Shown: piece after piece, positions 8,483 through 17,779 of the stretch
Numbering within the stretch: the stretch's first letter is position 1
Layout: each line of letters begins with the position of its first letter
From: Hyphomonas atlantica corrig.
GTDB taxonomy: Bacteria; Pseudomonadota; Alphaproteobacteria; Caulobacterales; Hyphomonadaceae
Assembly: GCF_000682715.1 (NCBI RefSeq)
Contig: NZ_AWFH01000012.1
Span: 186,001-250,000, forward strand
DNA length: 64,000 bases
Reading direction: 5' to 3'
Notes under the pieces: generated by a model
Database searches by the model: none
Told to the model about the DNA's origin: nothing
What the model saw: only the letters and a program-made list of their open reading frames with translations
Translations under genes and position numbers: made by a program

Positions 8483-9691
8483 TCAGCTGAAGATTTCGAA
8501 CAGGCCGGCCGCGCCCATACCGCCGCCGATACACATGGTGACAACACCATATTTCGCGCCGCGACGCTGGCCTTCCATCAGAAGGGAGCCGGTGCAGCGC
8601 GCGCCGGTCATGCCAAATGGGTGACCGATGGAGATCGAGCCGCCATTCACGTTGTACTTTTCCGGGTCGATGCCGAGACGGTCGCGGCTGTAGAGGCACT
8701 GCGATGCGAAGGCTTCATTCAGTTCCCACAGGTCGATGTCGTCGACTTTCAGGCCGTGACGCTCCAGCAGGCGTGGAACAGCGAAGACCGGGCCGATACC
8801 CATTTCATCCGGGTCACAGCCAGCAACGTTGAAGCCAACGAAACGGCCGAGCGGCTTCAGGCCACGCTTTTCGGCTTCCTTGGCTTCCATGACGACCACA
8901 GCGGCGGCGCCATCGGACAGCTGGGACGCGTTACCGGCGGTCACGTATTTGCCTTCCTTGACGACCATGCCGCCAGAGAAGACCGGCTTCAGGCCAGCAA
9001 GGCTTTCATAGGTCGTGCCGGGGCGGTTGCACTCGTCACGGTCACAGACGACTTCCTGGAAGGTTTCTTCGCCGGTTTCGCGGTTGACCAGTTTCATCGT
9101 TGTCTTCAGCGGAACGATTTCCTCGGCCATGTAGCCTTTTTCCTGGAAGGCAGCGGTGCGCTTCTGGGATTCAACGGAATATTCATCCTGATACTCGCGG
9201 CTGACGCCATACCGGTCCGCAACGATCTCGGCGGTCTCGATCATGGTCATCCAGATCGCAGGCCACTTCTTCATCAGTTCGTCTTCGGTGTAGCGGTGCA
9301 CGTTCATGTGGCCGCTGCGGGAAACGAGGGAGAGGGATTCAACACCGCCGCCGATGGCAACCGGAGCGCCTTCATTGATCACGGTGTGCGCGGCGTTCGC
9401 GATGGCCTGCAGGCCGGAAGAGCAGAAACGGTTGATCGTGGCGCCAGACGTGGTGGACGGGCAGCCAGCCCACAGAGCAGCGTTACGCGCTACGTTGTGG
9501 CCGGTTGCGCCTTCTGGCTGGGCAGAGCCGAGGAACACGTCTTCCACGGAAGCGGCCTCGATGCCGGCGCGGTCGATTGCGCCCTTGATGGCATGGCCGG
9601 CCATCGTGATGCCGTGCGTGTTGTTCAGGGATCCGCGGCTGGCTTTCGCCATGCCGGTCCGGGCGTAGGATACAATAACGGCTTCGCGCAT
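8483..9691 (-). CDS. acetyl-CoA C-acyltransferase (thiolase)
   Basis: 402 residues from the ATG at 9691, which has GGAGGAAAG upstream. The three thiolase signatures are intact: the nucleophilic cysteine in [14 protein letters not shown], the histidine in [12 protein letters not shown], and the second catalytic cysteine in [13 protein letters not shown]. The enzyme performs CoA-dependent cleavage of 3-ketoacyl-CoA (or the reverse condensation). The FCSSGLQ form and lack of a linked phaB/phaC favour a beta-oxidation FadA/FadI-like role over PHB synthesis, but no hydratase/dehydrogenase partner is adjacent, so the chain-length preference is unknown. Monocistronic, with its own terminator. Confidence 0.93.
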   Translation of the reverse strand: MREAVIVSYARTGMAKASRGSLNNTHGITMAGHAIKGAIDRAGIEAASVEDVFLGSAQPEGATGHNVARNAALWAGCPSTTSGATINRFCSSGLQAIANAAHTVINEGAPVAIGGGVESLSLVSRSGHMNVHRYTEDELMKKWPAIWMTMIETAEIVADRYGVSREYQDEYSVESQKRTAAFQEKGYMAEEIVPLKTTMKLVNRETGEETFQEVVCDRDECNRPGTTYESLAGLKPVFSGGMVVKEGKYVTAGNASQLSDGAAAVVVMEAKEAEKRGLKPLGRFVGFNVAGCDPDEMGIGPVFAVPRLLERHGLKVDDIDLWELNEAFASQCLYSRDRLGIDPEKYNVNGGSISIGHPFGMTGARCTGSLLMEGQRRGAKYGVVTMCIGGGMGAAGLFEIFS

Positions 9692-9881
9692 GAGCTTTCC
9701 TCCAAGATAAGCGTCGTTGTTGCGGCGCACACTAATCAGCAGAATTCCGCAACGCCAGCCTTACCTTAGCGTAAGCGGAACGCAGAAACTGCATTGTGAT
9801 CGAAAATCCTCTACAACCGGGGGGCTGAAGCCCGTCGGAATGAAGCCTGTTCGTCTCCCGGCTGGTACTTGAAAGATCAGG

Positions 9882-10412
9882 TCAGCCGCGATTTCCATCT
9901 TCAAAACCAGCGAGAGTCCATTCGGCGAACTCTGACAAGTTGCCGCCTTTGAACTTGAAACCTGCAATGCCTGCTGCACGCGCAGCGGCGATGTCGGTAT
10001 CCTTGTCGCCGATCAGGAAACTTTGCTCACGTTTGACGGGAAATTCAGCCATCGCCGTCAGCAGCATCCCGGGATTTGGCTTTCGGTCGAAACTTTTTTT
10101 CCGATAAAGCGGGTTCTCACCCTCTTCGTGGAAGGGGCAATAATAGACCTTATCAATGTTAGCGCCATTCATCGAAAGTTCCGCCAACATCCAGTCATGA
10201 AGCGTCTGCATATCGCTTTCGGAATAATAGTTCCGGGCGATGCCTGACTGGTTTGTCACGACGAATACGAACCAGTTTCGTGCATTGAAGGCTGCGATCG
10301 TTTCCGCCGCGCCGGGAATCCATTCGAAGTCCTCGATGCGGCTGACATAGCCCTTGTCGACGTTGATCACGCCATCTCGATCTAGAAACAGGGCTGGCCG
10401 GGAAGCAGTCAT
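9882..10412 (-). CDS. gmhB: HAD-family D,D-heptose 1,7-bisphosphate phosphatase-like (GmhB)
   Basis: 176 residues from the ATG at 10412; an upstream frame extension to 10508 has no homologous character. HAD motif 1 is FLDRDGVINVD (nucleophile D11, acid/base D13), motif 2 is VTNQSG (T53), and motif 4 is LIGDKDTDI. This is the histidinol-phosphatase/GmhB subgroup, which removes the 7-phosphate from heptose bisphosphate in LPS inner-core and S-layer sugar synthesis. The zinc loop is odd: C92 and H95 (YYCPFH) are present but the usual C-x-C before RKP is S107-F-D109. Either zinc is lost, or this is a related sugar phosphatase. No other heptose genes are nearby. Confidence 0.8.
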   Translation of the reverse strand: MTASRPALFLDRDGVINVDKGYVSRIEDFEWIPGAAETIAAFNARNWFVFVVTNQSGIARNYYSESDMQTLHDWMLAELSMNGANIDKVYYCPFHEEGENPLYRKKSFDRKPNPGMLLTAMAEFPVKREQSFLIGDKDTDIAAARAAGIAGFKFKGGNLSEFAEWTLAGFEDGNRG

Positions 10413-10555
10413 TGGATCGGTCTCTGCCCGTCCTCCCGCCAAGTTGCAACTCTCCCATTGGGGGGAATTTGCTGGACCTGACCGGCAAAAGCAGATTTCC
10501 TTAACCATGGAGGGGCCGAAAGAGCCCCCCGAAATGCCTTAAGGGAGGGCGTATT

Positions 10556-10840
10556 ATGGAAAGTATCTTACCACTCATTCTGAGCGCGATTGGCGGGCTA
10601 GTCATTGGACCGTTGGTTGCGCGCCTTGGCGGCGGCGGTGGCACCGGGGGACTTATCGGTGGCATTGTTGGCGGCATTGGCGCGCATTTCGGACTGGATG
10701 CAGCAGGTATTCAGGTGCTGGGAGATGCGGCAGCTGATCCTGCATCCCTGATGAATATCATCAACTCGCTGCTCGAAGGCGGCGTGGGTGGTGGCATCGT
10801 TGGCGTGCTGGCCGGACTGGTCATGAAGCCGAAGGGCTGA
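10556..10840 (+). CDS. small glycine-rich membrane protein
   Basis: 94 residues with an AGGGAGGG ribosome site before the ATG. Two hydrophobic stretches (about residues 4-20 and 73-90) flank a run of Gly-rich motifs (LGGGGGTGGLIGGIVGGIG) and a short helical middle. It looks like a two-pass inner membrane miniprotein with tightly packing Gly zippers. No family recognised and no operon partner on its strand. Confidence 0.6.
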   Translation: MESILPLILSAIGGLVIGPLVARLGGGGGTGGLIGGIVGGIGAHFGLDAAGIQVLGDAAADPASLMNIINSLLEGGVGGGIVGVLAGLVMKPKG

Positions 10841-10864
10841 TCTCGCTGCGAAATCCAACGGACG

Positions 10865-10884
10865 CCGGCCCTGTCAGGGGCCGG
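10865..10884 (+). terminator. possible terminator hairpin between convergent genes
   Basis: Perfect 7-bp arms CCGGCCC / GGGCCGG with a 6-base loop, 24 bases past the small membrane gene and overlapping the last codons of the convergent MFS gene. Followed by TTGTCCC, so the U-run is poor. Confidence 0.4.
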
Positions 10885-12142
10885 TTGTCCCGTCATCGTC
10901 GGGCAGGGCGCCCCGGTTCGCGATGACCCCCCGCTGAAAGGGAATGAGCGAGACTGCCGTCAGGATTGCGGCGAGCAGGAATGCCGCGCCTGCAAAGTGA
11001 ATGCTGGATTCCGGACGGGTGAAGTAAAACAGCGCGCCGCTCATCAGGATCGGGCCGAAGATCATCGCGAACGAGTTCAGGCTGGCGGACGCCCCCTGCA
11101 ATTCACCCTGGGCATTCTTGGGGGTAACAGTCGACATGAGCGCATTGAGCGCGGGGTTTGCCACGCCGCCGAGCGCGTTGAGCGGAATGATGAGATAGAC
11201 GATCCATCCGGTGCCCGCGATCGCGAACAGGAAAAGCGATACGGCATTGATGAGGATGCCGTACAGGGCGGTGCGAACCGTGCCGAAGCGTTTCAGCGCC
11301 TGTCCCATGAGGCCAGCCTGAACGATTGCCGCGCCGACGCCCACAAGGCCCAGCGACAGACCGATATCGCGCGGCGTCCAGTCATAGCGGATCTCGGTAT
11401 AGACCGACCATGTGGACGGGAAGACAGTGTGCGCCAGGAAGAAGATGCCTGCACAGGCAAGGAACCAGGACACGTGGGGCAGTTTGGAGAAGTGTTTCAC
11501 CGCGCCGAACGGGTTTGCACGTTTCAGGTCAAAATCGCGTCGGTCTTCCTGGTTGAGCGATTCCGGAAGCACGAACGCACCATAGATGAAGTTGAGACCG
11601 GCGAGCGCGGCGGCGGCGAAGAAGGGAGCGCGCGGGTCGAAGTCCCCGAGGAAACCACCCAGAACCGGGCCGAACACGAACCCGAACCCGAACGCTGCGC
11701 CCGTCATGCCGAACGCCTTGCCGCGTTCTGCCGGTTCGGTGACGTCGGCAATATAGGCGTTGGCCGTTGAGAACGTCGCGCCTGAAATTCCGGACAGGGC
11801 CCGCCCGAGAAACAGGAGCCAGACAGAGTTGGCAAAGCCCATGATCAGGAAGTCCAGCCCGAGGGTCGCGATGGAGGCGAGCAGGATGGGGCGACGGCCA
11901 TACCTGTCAGACAGTGATCCCAGAACCGGCCCGAACAGGAAATTCATGATCGCATAGGTCGCGCCGAGCGCGCCGATATACAGGGTGGACTGTTCGGCAG
12001 AGATGTTGCCGAGTTCCTGCACCAGTGTCGGAATCACCGGGATGATCAGGCCGAAGGCCAGCATGTCGATCGCGACCGTGATGATCACGAACATGAACGC
12101 GTTCTTGCCGTGGCGCTTCGTTGAGGCAGGGGAATCTGTCAT
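10874..12142 (-). CDS. MFS transporter, TetA/multidrug type
   Basis: 422 residues with about twelve hydrophobic segments. The Major Facilitator motif A is intact between helices 2 and 3 (GSLSDRYGRRP), and the antiporter motif C lies in helix 5 (GFGFVFGPVLGG). The N-terminal sequence DMLAFGLIIPVIP is typical of the DHA1 TetA-like drug/H+ antiporters. It probably exports a small drug-like or metabolite molecule; the substrate is unknown. No regulator is linked, so resistance is not implied. Inner membrane. Confidence 0.88.
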   Translation of the reverse strand: MTDSPASTKRHGKNAFMFVIITVAIDMLAFGLIIPVIPTLVQELGNISAEQSTLYIGALGATYAIMNFLFGPVLGSLSDRYGRRPILLASIATLGLDFLIMGFANSVWLLFLGRALSGISGATFSTANAYIADVTEPAERGKAFGMTGAAFGFGFVFGPVLGGFLGDFDPRAPFFAAAALAGLNFIYGAFVLPESLNQEDRRDFDLKRANPFGAVKHFSKLPHVSWFLACAGIFFLAHTVFPSTWSVYTEIRYDWTPRDIGLSLGLVGVGAAIVQAGLMGQALKRFGTVRTALYGILINAVSLFLFAIAGTGWIVYLIIPLNALGGVANPALNALMSTVTPKNAQGELQGASASLNSFAMIFGPILMSGALFYFTRPESSIHFAGAAFLLAAILTAVSLIPFQRGVIANRGALPDDDGTTGP

Positions 12143-12256
12143 GCGCGCATCTGGCCGTAGCGTCCGGTCTGGTCAATGCGTTTATGCGTCCACTTTGTTG
12201 ACCATGTCGCCGGGTGACGCCTTGCCGAGCAAACCGGGCTGTGGCCAGTCTGGGAA

Positions 12257-12886
12257 ATGACCGATGGAATTCCCGTCACGCGTCGTCTCGTGTCCGCCCA
12301 GCGGGCTGACAATATTCGCCAAATGGTGCGCAGAGCAGAGACGCTCGGAGATGCGCCTGATGCGTCTCGGCTGGCGAGGCCGGACGACGCGCCGGCGCTC
12401 TATGCCCTGTTGTCTGATCCTGCAGTCCATGCACCGATTTACACGCTGCCGCGTCCGCTGACAGAGGCAAGTGTTCAGGCGTTCATCCAGTCCCATCTGG
12501 ACGAACGGGAGGCGGGCACGGGCCTGCTGTTCGTGCGGGCGGCAGAGGATGGCCGCATCATGGGCTACAGTGATGTGCAGGTCTGGCCGCACTGGGCCGC
12601 AGGGGAACTGGGCGGCGCGCTGCACCCGTCAGAGCACAATAGAAGGCAGGGCACACGCGGCGCGGCGGCGAGCTTCGACTGGATGTTCGAATCGCTCGAT
12701 CTGGACCTGCTGTGTGAAACGGCCAGCCTTGAGAATGTGCCCACCCAGCGCATGCTGGACGGTATGGGCTTTGAGCGCAAAGGCGAGGTAGAAAGCCGTC
12801 GGCCGGACGGCTCGGCGCGATGGTCCCTCGTCTGGGAAATGACGCGAGATGCCTGGCGCGCCAGACAGGGGGCCGGTCAGCCTTAA
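12257..12886 (+). CDS. GNAT family N-acetyltransferase
   Basis: 209 residues. The RimJ/RimL-like GNAT fold is suggested by DAPALYALLSDPAVHAPI near the start, a beta-strand GLLFVRAAEDGRIMGYSDVQ, the acetyl-CoA pyrophosphate loop region (NRRQGTRGAAASFDWMF) and the C-terminal ENVPTQRMLDGMGFERKG, which is highly typical. The start is uncertain: an ATG at 12323 would remove 22 residues that look unlike the family. Acceptor substrate unknown. Stand-alone gene upstream of lemA. Confidence 0.82.
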   Translation: MTDGIPVTRRLVSAQRADNIRQMVRRAETLGDAPDASRLARPDDAPALYALLSDPAVHAPIYTLPRPLTEASVQAFIQSHLDEREAGTGLLFVRAAEDGRIMGYSDVQVWPHWAAGELGGALHPSEHNRRQGTRGAAASFDWMFESLDLDLLCETASLENVPTQRMLDGMGFERKGEVESRRPDGSARWSLVWEMTRDAWRARQGAGQP

Positions 12887-12941
12887 CAGCGCCTGCAAGG
12901 CCGGATAAGGATAAGGTCTGCGAATCCGGAGGGCCCGACAC

Positions 12942-13505
12942 GTGCTGACCTATATCCTGCTTGGCCTTGTGGCCGTTCTCATTGTCGGGGGCGTGCTCAT
13001 CTACAATCGCCTCGTCAGCCGGTCACAGATGGCAGACAATGGATGGTCCGACATTGATGTTCAACTGAAGCGCCGGGCGAACCTTATTCCCCAATTGGTG
13101 GAGACGGTGAAAGGCTATGCTGCGCATGAGCGGGACTTGTTCGCGGAGATCACCGAAAAGCGAACCCAGGCCCTGGCAGCGGGTGATGATCTCGCGAACC
13201 GGGGCGCGGCGGAAAGCGCGCTGTCGCAACCGGTTGCGCGCCTGATGGCTGTGGCCGAGGCGTATCCAGACATGAAGGCCAGTGCGAACTTTCTGGAGTT
13301 GCAGCAGGAGCTTTCCGAGACCGAGGACAAGATCGAGATGGCGCGGCGTTTCTACAATGGGGCTGTGCGTGAGCTGAACACCAGTATTCAGAGTTTTCCG
13401 GCCAATCTGCTTGCCGGACCGTTCGGGTTCCACGCGCGATCATATTTCGAAGTCGACATGGCCGATCGCGCACTGCCCGAAATCGATATGGGGAGCCGGT
13501 CGTGA
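12942..13505 (+). CDS. lemA: LemA family protein
   Basis: 187 residues starting at GTG (GGAGG upstream). One N-terminal membrane segment ([21 protein letters not shown]) is followed by the LemA core: [31 protein letters not shown], then [24 protein letters not shown]. The core is a long helical bundle, expected to be outside the cytoplasm. Function is unproven in bacteria. Its stop codon overlaps the start of the DUF2207 gene by one base (TGATG), so the two are translationally coupled; LemA is commonly found beside large Gly-tailed membrane proteins of this kind. Confidence 0.93.
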   Translation: MLTYILLGLVAVLIVGGVLIYNRLVSRSQMADNGWSDIDVQLKRRANLIPQLVETVKGYAAHERDLFAEITEKRTQALAAGDDLANRGAAESALSQPVARLMAVAEAYPDMKASANFLELQQELSETEDKIEMARRFYNGAVRELNTSIQSFPANLLAGPFGFHARSYFEVDMADRALPEIDMGSRS

Positions 13506-15217
13506 TGCTGCGCTTTTTCGCGGCATGCCTGGCCGCCAGCCTGTTTGTGCTTTCCGCCGTCGCCGAAGAGCGGATCAACAGTTTCGACGTGGCCATCACG
13601 GTGGAAGAAGATGGCGATATTCAGGTGTCTGAAACACTTCAGGTCACATCGGAAGGCGTCCGCATCCGCCGGGGCATTTTCCGCGAATTGCCGCGATACT
13701 ACGCCGATGATGAAGGGCAGCCGGGGGACAAGCTGCCCTACCAAATCAATGTAAAGCGCGTGACACGGGATGGCCGCAAGGAGCCCTATGCCGTGGAACG
13801 CGACGGCAATGCCTTCCGTATCCGGATCGGGGATGCGGATGTGTTCATAGATCGCGGCGCGCATACCTATGAGATCGAATACGAAGTAAAGAACCAGATC
13901 CGCTACTTCGACACGCATGACGAATTGTACTGGAACGTGACGGGAAACTATTGGCTGTTCCCGATAGATCAGGCCGCGGCGCGTATCACGCTGCCAGAGG
14001 ATGCACGCGTGGTCTTGCAGGACGGATATACAGGCGGTTACGGAAACTCGGGCAGCGATTACGCCTATCGGCAAAGCGGCGGCGCCCATGTGTTTGAGGC
14101 AACGCGACCCTTCGATGCCGGAGAGGGCCTGACCATTTCGCTGGGTCTTGAGAAGGGCGTGATTGAACCGCCGTCATTTGCAGACAAGAGCGTGCTCTGG
14201 TGGTTCCGGTATGGCGCGCTGGGCATATTGCTCGCCTCATTCCTGGGTGTTCTGGGATTCCTGATGCGCAGCTTCCGGAAAGTCGGAGAAGATCCTCCGA
14301 AGGGCCCGGTCTTTGCGCGTTATGAGCCGCCAGAAGGGTTGTCTCCGGCTGCGGTGCATCATGTTTACTTCAGGGGCTTTCGCGGCCACGGGGCGCTGAT
14401 CTCGACACTGATAAATATGGGCACAAAAGGCCTCGTGGATATTGATGCGTCAGAGAAGAAGTCCACTGTGCTGACCCGCAAGGGCGGTGCGGCGGCCACC
14501 CTGACCACTGACGAGCAAAAGCTCGATAGCGAATTGTTCGATGGCAAGAAGACGCGCACGCTGGGCGGCAAGTATGATGCCAGTTTTACCACCTCCTACA
14601 CCTTGTTTCGCAAGGCCCTGTCGCGGAAATATGGCAAGCCGTATTTCCGTTGGAATTTGAGCTATACACTTGTGGCTGTGGTGCTGACCATTATCGGGGT
14701 CGCTGTGGCGATCACGCAGACGGTCAATTGGTCCGTCTGGCATTTGGCGTTCATCCTGGCGCTCGCTGCCCTCAATGGCCTGTTCATGTATCTGATGCCG
14801 GCCCCGACGCCGAAAGGGCAGAAGATCCGTACAGAGATCGAGGGTTTCAAATTGTATCTGGAAACAGCTGAGAAGTTGCAGCTGAACTCGGTCGAAGTCG
14901 GCAGGGATGCACCGCCGCCCATGAGTGTTGAGCGATATGAGCGGTTCTTGCCTTACGCGATCGCGCTGGATGTGGAAAAGCCCTGGACGAAGTATTTCGA
15001 GGACACATTGCCGACGGAGGCGGCGTCGTATGCTCCTGCCTGGGGACATTTCGGCAGTCGTTCGTTCAGCAATGTTGGCGGCATGAATGATGCTGTCATG
15101 TCCAGCATGAGCACGGGTGTCAGCGCTTCATTGCCGCAAAGTTCCAGCTCTTCCGGTGGAGGAGGGGGCGGCTTTTCCGGCGGCGGTGGCGGCGGCGGCG
15201 GTGGCGGCGGCTGGTAG
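13505..15217 (+). CDS. DUF2207 membrane protein with poly-Gly tail
   Basis: 570 residues from the ATG that overlaps the lemA stop. A signal peptide ([16 protein letters not shown]) precedes an extracytoplasmic domain with the family signature [20 protein letters not shown] and [12 protein letters not shown] membrane helix lies near residue 235-255, followed by a cytoplasmic part, then two more helices about residues 380-430. The end is a low-complexity SSSSGG...FSGG...GGGW tail of mostly glycine, seen in many members. The family's role is unknown; partnership with LemA is inferred from coupling. Confidence 0.88.
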   Translation: MLRFFAACLAASLFVLSAVAEERINSFDVAITVEEDGDIQVSETLQVTSEGVRIRRGIFRELPRYYADDEGQPGDKLPYQINVKRVTRDGRKEPYAVERDGNAFRIRIGDADVFIDRGAHTYEIEYEVKNQIRYFDTHDELYWNVTGNYWLFPIDQAAARITLPEDARVVLQDGYTGGYGNSGSDYAYRQSGGAHVFEATRPFDAGEGLTISLGLEKGVIEPPSFADKSVLWWFRYGALGILLASFLGVLGFLMRSFRKVGEDPPKGPVFARYEPPEGLSPAAVHHVYFRGFRGHGALISTLINMGTKGLVDIDASEKKSTVLTRKGGAAATLTTDEQKLDSELFDGKKTRTLGGKYDASFTTSYTLFRKALSRKYGKPYFRWNLSYTLVAVVLTIIGVAVAITQTVNWSVWHLAFILALAALNGLFMYLMPAPTPKGQKIRTEIEGFKLYLETAEKLQLNSVEVGRDAPPPMSVERYERFLPYAIALDVEKPWTKYFEDTLPTEAASYAPAWGHFGSRSFSNVGGMNDAVMSSMSTGVSASLPQSSSSSGGGGGGFSGGGGGGGGGGGW

Positions 15218-15221
15218 CTGC

Positions 15222-16130
15222 CTAGCGAGCGCCCGGCGCGTGGCGATCAAGGAAGGGCACGATAAGATCCAGCAGCACGGGGATCATTTTCTCCGGCATG
15301 TCGTGGCCCCATTTGTCGAGGATGTTTAACTCTGCTCCCGGAATACGGCGGGCGATATCCTCTCCGGCAGCCGGCTTGATCAGCGTGTCCACTGCGCCGT
15401 GCAGAACCAATGTAGGGTGCGATACGCGCTCCAAACGCTCATGCCATCGCGGCTGGGCCAGAATGGCTGCATATTGCCGTGCGACGCCCATGGGGCGATC
15501 CGAGCGCGTCATGGCATCCATTGAAAGCTTCCGGATATCATCGTCTGAGTTGCGGATATCGGGATGCGATCCGTATGCCGCTGCAGACTTGACCGCCTGG
15601 TCCGCTATGGCTTCAGGCGTGCGTTCCGGCGGGACCGCTGTAAGGGCCTCAATGGCAACCGAATCTGACGGGGGTAGGGACGGGTCACCCGATGTTGTCA
15701 TTACCGGGATCAGTGTTCGAACTTTCTCTGGATGGTTCAGCGCCATGAGCTGAACGATCATGCCGCCCATCGACACGCCCAGTATGTCAGCCTGGTCTGC
15801 ACCGAGGGCATCAACAAGGTTGGCGGCGTCTGCGGCCATGTCATCCAGAAGGTAGGGCACGCGTTCATGGACCGGTTCGCCCGCGGCAATGCCTTTGACG
15901 ATGGTTTCGGGAGATGGCGGCACTTTGCCTGCCAGTTCCGTGCTCAGCCCGATGTCGCGATTGTCGAATACGACGACGCGTCGGCCGGCATCGGCCAATC
16001 CCTTCAGGAATGCTTCGGGCCACCGGGTCATCTGCCCGGAAAAGCCTGACACGAGCAGCATCAGCGGATCTTCAGGTGAACCTGTCTCAGCGTACTCGAT
16101 TTCAATTCCGTTGACGGCAATACGCGGCAT
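15222..16130 (-). CDS. alpha/beta hydrolase
   Basis: 302 residues with a full alpha/beta hydrolase layout: oxyanion strand MLLVSGFSGQMTRW, nucleophile elbow GVSMGGM, acid in HGAVDTLIKP, and the histidine in KWGHDMPEKM. The serine nucleophile and VFDNRDIGLST match the esterase / lactone-hydrolase side of the fold. Cytoplasmic, no signal peptide. It starts 11 bases after the vWA gene stop with AAGGAT upstream, so it is very likely co-transcribed with that gene. Substrate unknown. Confidence 0.87.
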   Translation of the reverse strand: MPRIAVNGIEIEYAETGSPEDPLMLLVSGFSGQMTRWPEAFLKGLADAGRRVVVFDNRDIGLSTELAGKVPPSPETIVKGIAAGEPVHERVPYLLDDMAADAANLVDALGADQADILGVSMGGMIVQLMALNHPEKVRTLIPVMTTSGDPSLPPSDSVAIEALTAVPPERTPEAIADQAVKSAAAYGSHPDIRNSDDDIRKLSMDAMTRSDRPMGVARQYAAILAQPRWHERLERVSHPTLVLHGAVDTLIKPAAGEDIARRIPGAELNILDKWGHDMPEKMIPVLLDLIVPFLDRHAPGAR

Positions 16131-16140
16131 ACAAGATCCT

Positions 16141-17322
16141 TTAGCGGCTCAGTTCCTTCATCGCCTCGTCCAGGCCTTCCAGCGTCATCTCAAACATGCG
16201 ATGTCCACCAATCAGCTCACGGATGAGTTTGATGGAGCCGGTATATTCCCACGCGCCTTCCTTGACCGGATTCAGCCAGACAAAGTTCGGGTAACGCTCA
16301 ACAAAGCGCTGGATCCAGATGCCGCCGGCTTCCTCGTTCCAATGCTCGACGGAGCCGCCAGCATAGGTGATCTCATATGGGCTCATCGTGGCGTCGCCAA
16401 CGACGATGACCTTGTAATCGGATGGAAACTTGTTCAATACGTCCCAGGTCGGGATGCGATTGTTCATGCGACGGCGATTGTCCTTCCACAGACCTTCATA
16501 AGGACAGTTGTGGAAGTAATAGTATTCGAGGTTCTTGATCTCGGACCGCGCAGCTGAGAACAATTCTTCCATTACGCGGACATAAGGGTCCATCGATCCG
16601 CCGACATCCAGCAACAAGAGCACGGAGACCGTGTTGCGTTTCTCCGGGCGCATTTCGATGTCGAGATACCCCTTGCGCGCCGTGTTGCGGATGGTCTGGT
16701 CCAGATCGAGTTCATCATCCGCGCCGGTGCGCGCCCATTTGCGCAGGCGCTTCATGGCGATCTTGATGTTGCGTGTACCGAGCTCAACCGAGTCGTCGTA
16801 ATTCTTGAATTCGCGCTTGTCCCAGACTTTCACCGCGCGGCGATGGCGGGATTTTTCCTGCCCGATGCGCACGCCTTCCGGGTTGTAGCCGTTGGCGCCG
16901 AAGGGCGATGTGCCGCCCGTGCCGATCCATTTGTTTCCGCCCTCATGGCGCTTCTTCTGTTCTTCGAGCCGCTGTTTCAGCGTCTCCATCAACTTTTCGA
17001 AGCCGCCCATCGCTTCGATCTCGTCCATCTCTTCCTTGGTCAGGAATTTCTCGGTCATCTTGCGCAGCCATTCTTCCGGCAAATCCTGCACGTCTACCGC
17101 GTCGGCGAGCGTATCGAGCCCCTTGAAGACGTGGCTGAACACCTGGTCGAACTTGTCGATGTTGCGCTCGTCCTTCACCAGGGCCGCGCGGGAGAGGTAG
17201 TAGAAATCCTCCACCTCCATATTGATGACCTGCTTGTCCATCGCCTCCATCAGCAGGAGGTATTCCTTCAGCGTGACAGGCACTTTTGCTTCGCGCAGCT
17301 CATTGAAGAAGTTCAGGAACAT
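16141..17322 (-). CDS. vWA domain protein, CoxE-like
   Basis: 393 residues from the ATG at 17322 (FLNFFNELREAKVPVTLKEY). The N-terminal ~200 residues are helical and match the CoxE/YehP-type region. The C-terminal vWA domain has a MIDAS-like motif LLDVGGSMDPYV (Asp-x-Gly-Gly-Ser, slightly off the usual DxSxS), then a conserved KVIVVGDATMSPYEI segment. Family members pair with MoxR-type AAA ATPases to remodel or insert metal into client proteins. The likely partner here is the MoxR gene at 22088, on the same strand but ~4.8 kb away. First gene of a two-gene operon with the hydrolase. Confidence 0.88.
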   Translation of the reverse strand: MFLNFFNELREAKVPVTLKEYLLLMEAMDKQVINMEVEDFYYLSRAALVKDERNIDKFDQVFSHVFKGLDTLADAVDVQDLPEEWLRKMTEKFLTKEEMDEIEAMGGFEKLMETLKQRLEEQKKRHEGGNKWIGTGGTSPFGANGYNPEGVRIGQEKSRHRRAVKVWDKREFKNYDDSVELGTRNIKIAMKRLRKWARTGADDELDLDQTIRNTARKGYLDIEMRPEKRNTVSVLLLLDVGGSMDPYVRVMEELFSAARSEIKNLEYYYFHNCPYEGLWKDNRRRMNNRIPTWDVLNKFPSDYKVIVVGDATMSPYEITYAGGSVEHWNEEAGGIWIQRFVERYPNFVWLNPVKEGAWEYTGSIKLIRELIGGHRMFEMTLEGLDEAMKELSR

Positions 17323-17409
17323 GGGGCGGTCTCTTCGATTGGGTTCTCTTGAAAGATAGCGTCGCCGGGCCGCCCTGTCCAAGATGACGCTGGGAAAAGC
17401 AAAAGGCTG

Positions 17410-17439
17410 CTTGACATGAAACCTTTTGGTTTCCTATTA
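17410..17439 (+). promoter_or_regulatory. sigma70-like promoter of the ArsR gene
   Basis: TTGACA at 17410-17415 and TATTAA at 17434-17439, spacer 18. The first operator palindrome occupies the spacer. Confidence 0.65.
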
Positions 17440-17464
17440 AAAGGGAAACCAAGAGGTTTCCTTT
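17417..17464. promoter_or_regulatory. two palindromic operators ahead of the ArsR gene
   Basis: Site 1 (17417-17432) is GAAACC-TTTT-GGTTTC. Site 2 (17439-17464) has perfect 11-bp arms AAAGGGAAACC / GGTTTCCCTTT around AAGA and abuts the ATG at 17465. Both share the core GAAACC-N4-GGTTTC with centres 27 bases apart. The first lies between -35 and -10, the second over the leader, an arrangement expected for tight autorepression by the ArsR protein. Confidence 0.75.
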
Positions 17465-17779
17465 ATGACTGATCCAGACGTATTCCGCGCGATTGCTGAC
17501 CCCACTCGCCGCCAGATCATGGCCTTGCTCGCCGGCGGCGATTTGCGCGTGTCTGACATTGCCAGCCGGTTCGACATGAGCCGACCAGCGGTTTCCAAAC
17601 ATCTGGCCCTGCTTGAATCGGCCCAGCTGATCCGCGTTGAGCGCCAGGGCAGGGAAGCCATTAATTGTCTCAATCCCGACGGACTGAAGCCTGTTGCGGA
17701 ATGGCTGACCTTCTTCAGCCAGTTCTGGGACGACAAACTTCTCAAACTGAAACAGGCCGTGGAGGGATCCGATGACTGA
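17465..17779 (+). CDS. ArsR-family winged-helix repressor
   Basis: 104 residues, normal for the family. RAIADPTRRQIMALLAGGDLRVSDIASRF leads into the recognition helix MSRPAVSKHLALLESAQLI and a beta-wing VERQGREAINCL. There is no CxC metal-binding pair, so it belongs to the non-metal ArsR group that is commonly encoded with an SRPBCC protein. It overlaps that downstream gene by 8 bases, and its promoter carries two matching palindromes, so autoregulation of the pair is likely. Confidence 0.92.
   Translation: MTDPDVFRAIADPTRRQIMALLAGGDLRVSDIASRFDMSRPAVSKHLALLESAQLIRVERQGREAINCLNPDGLKPVAEWLTFFSQFWDDKLLKLKQAVEGSDD

Noticed and set aside
8621-9769. Long open frame on the plus strand (382 codons) across the thiolase gene
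   Set aside because: It is antisense to an intact thiolase with all catalytic motifs; long antisense frames are usual in GC-rich coding DNA and its product has no recognisable family.
9745-9780. TTCCGC...GCGGAA inverted repeat upstream of the thiolase gene
   Set aside because: Noted as a possible regulator site for fatty acid genes, but the arms are short, there is a competing inner stem and no known regulator motif was recognised.
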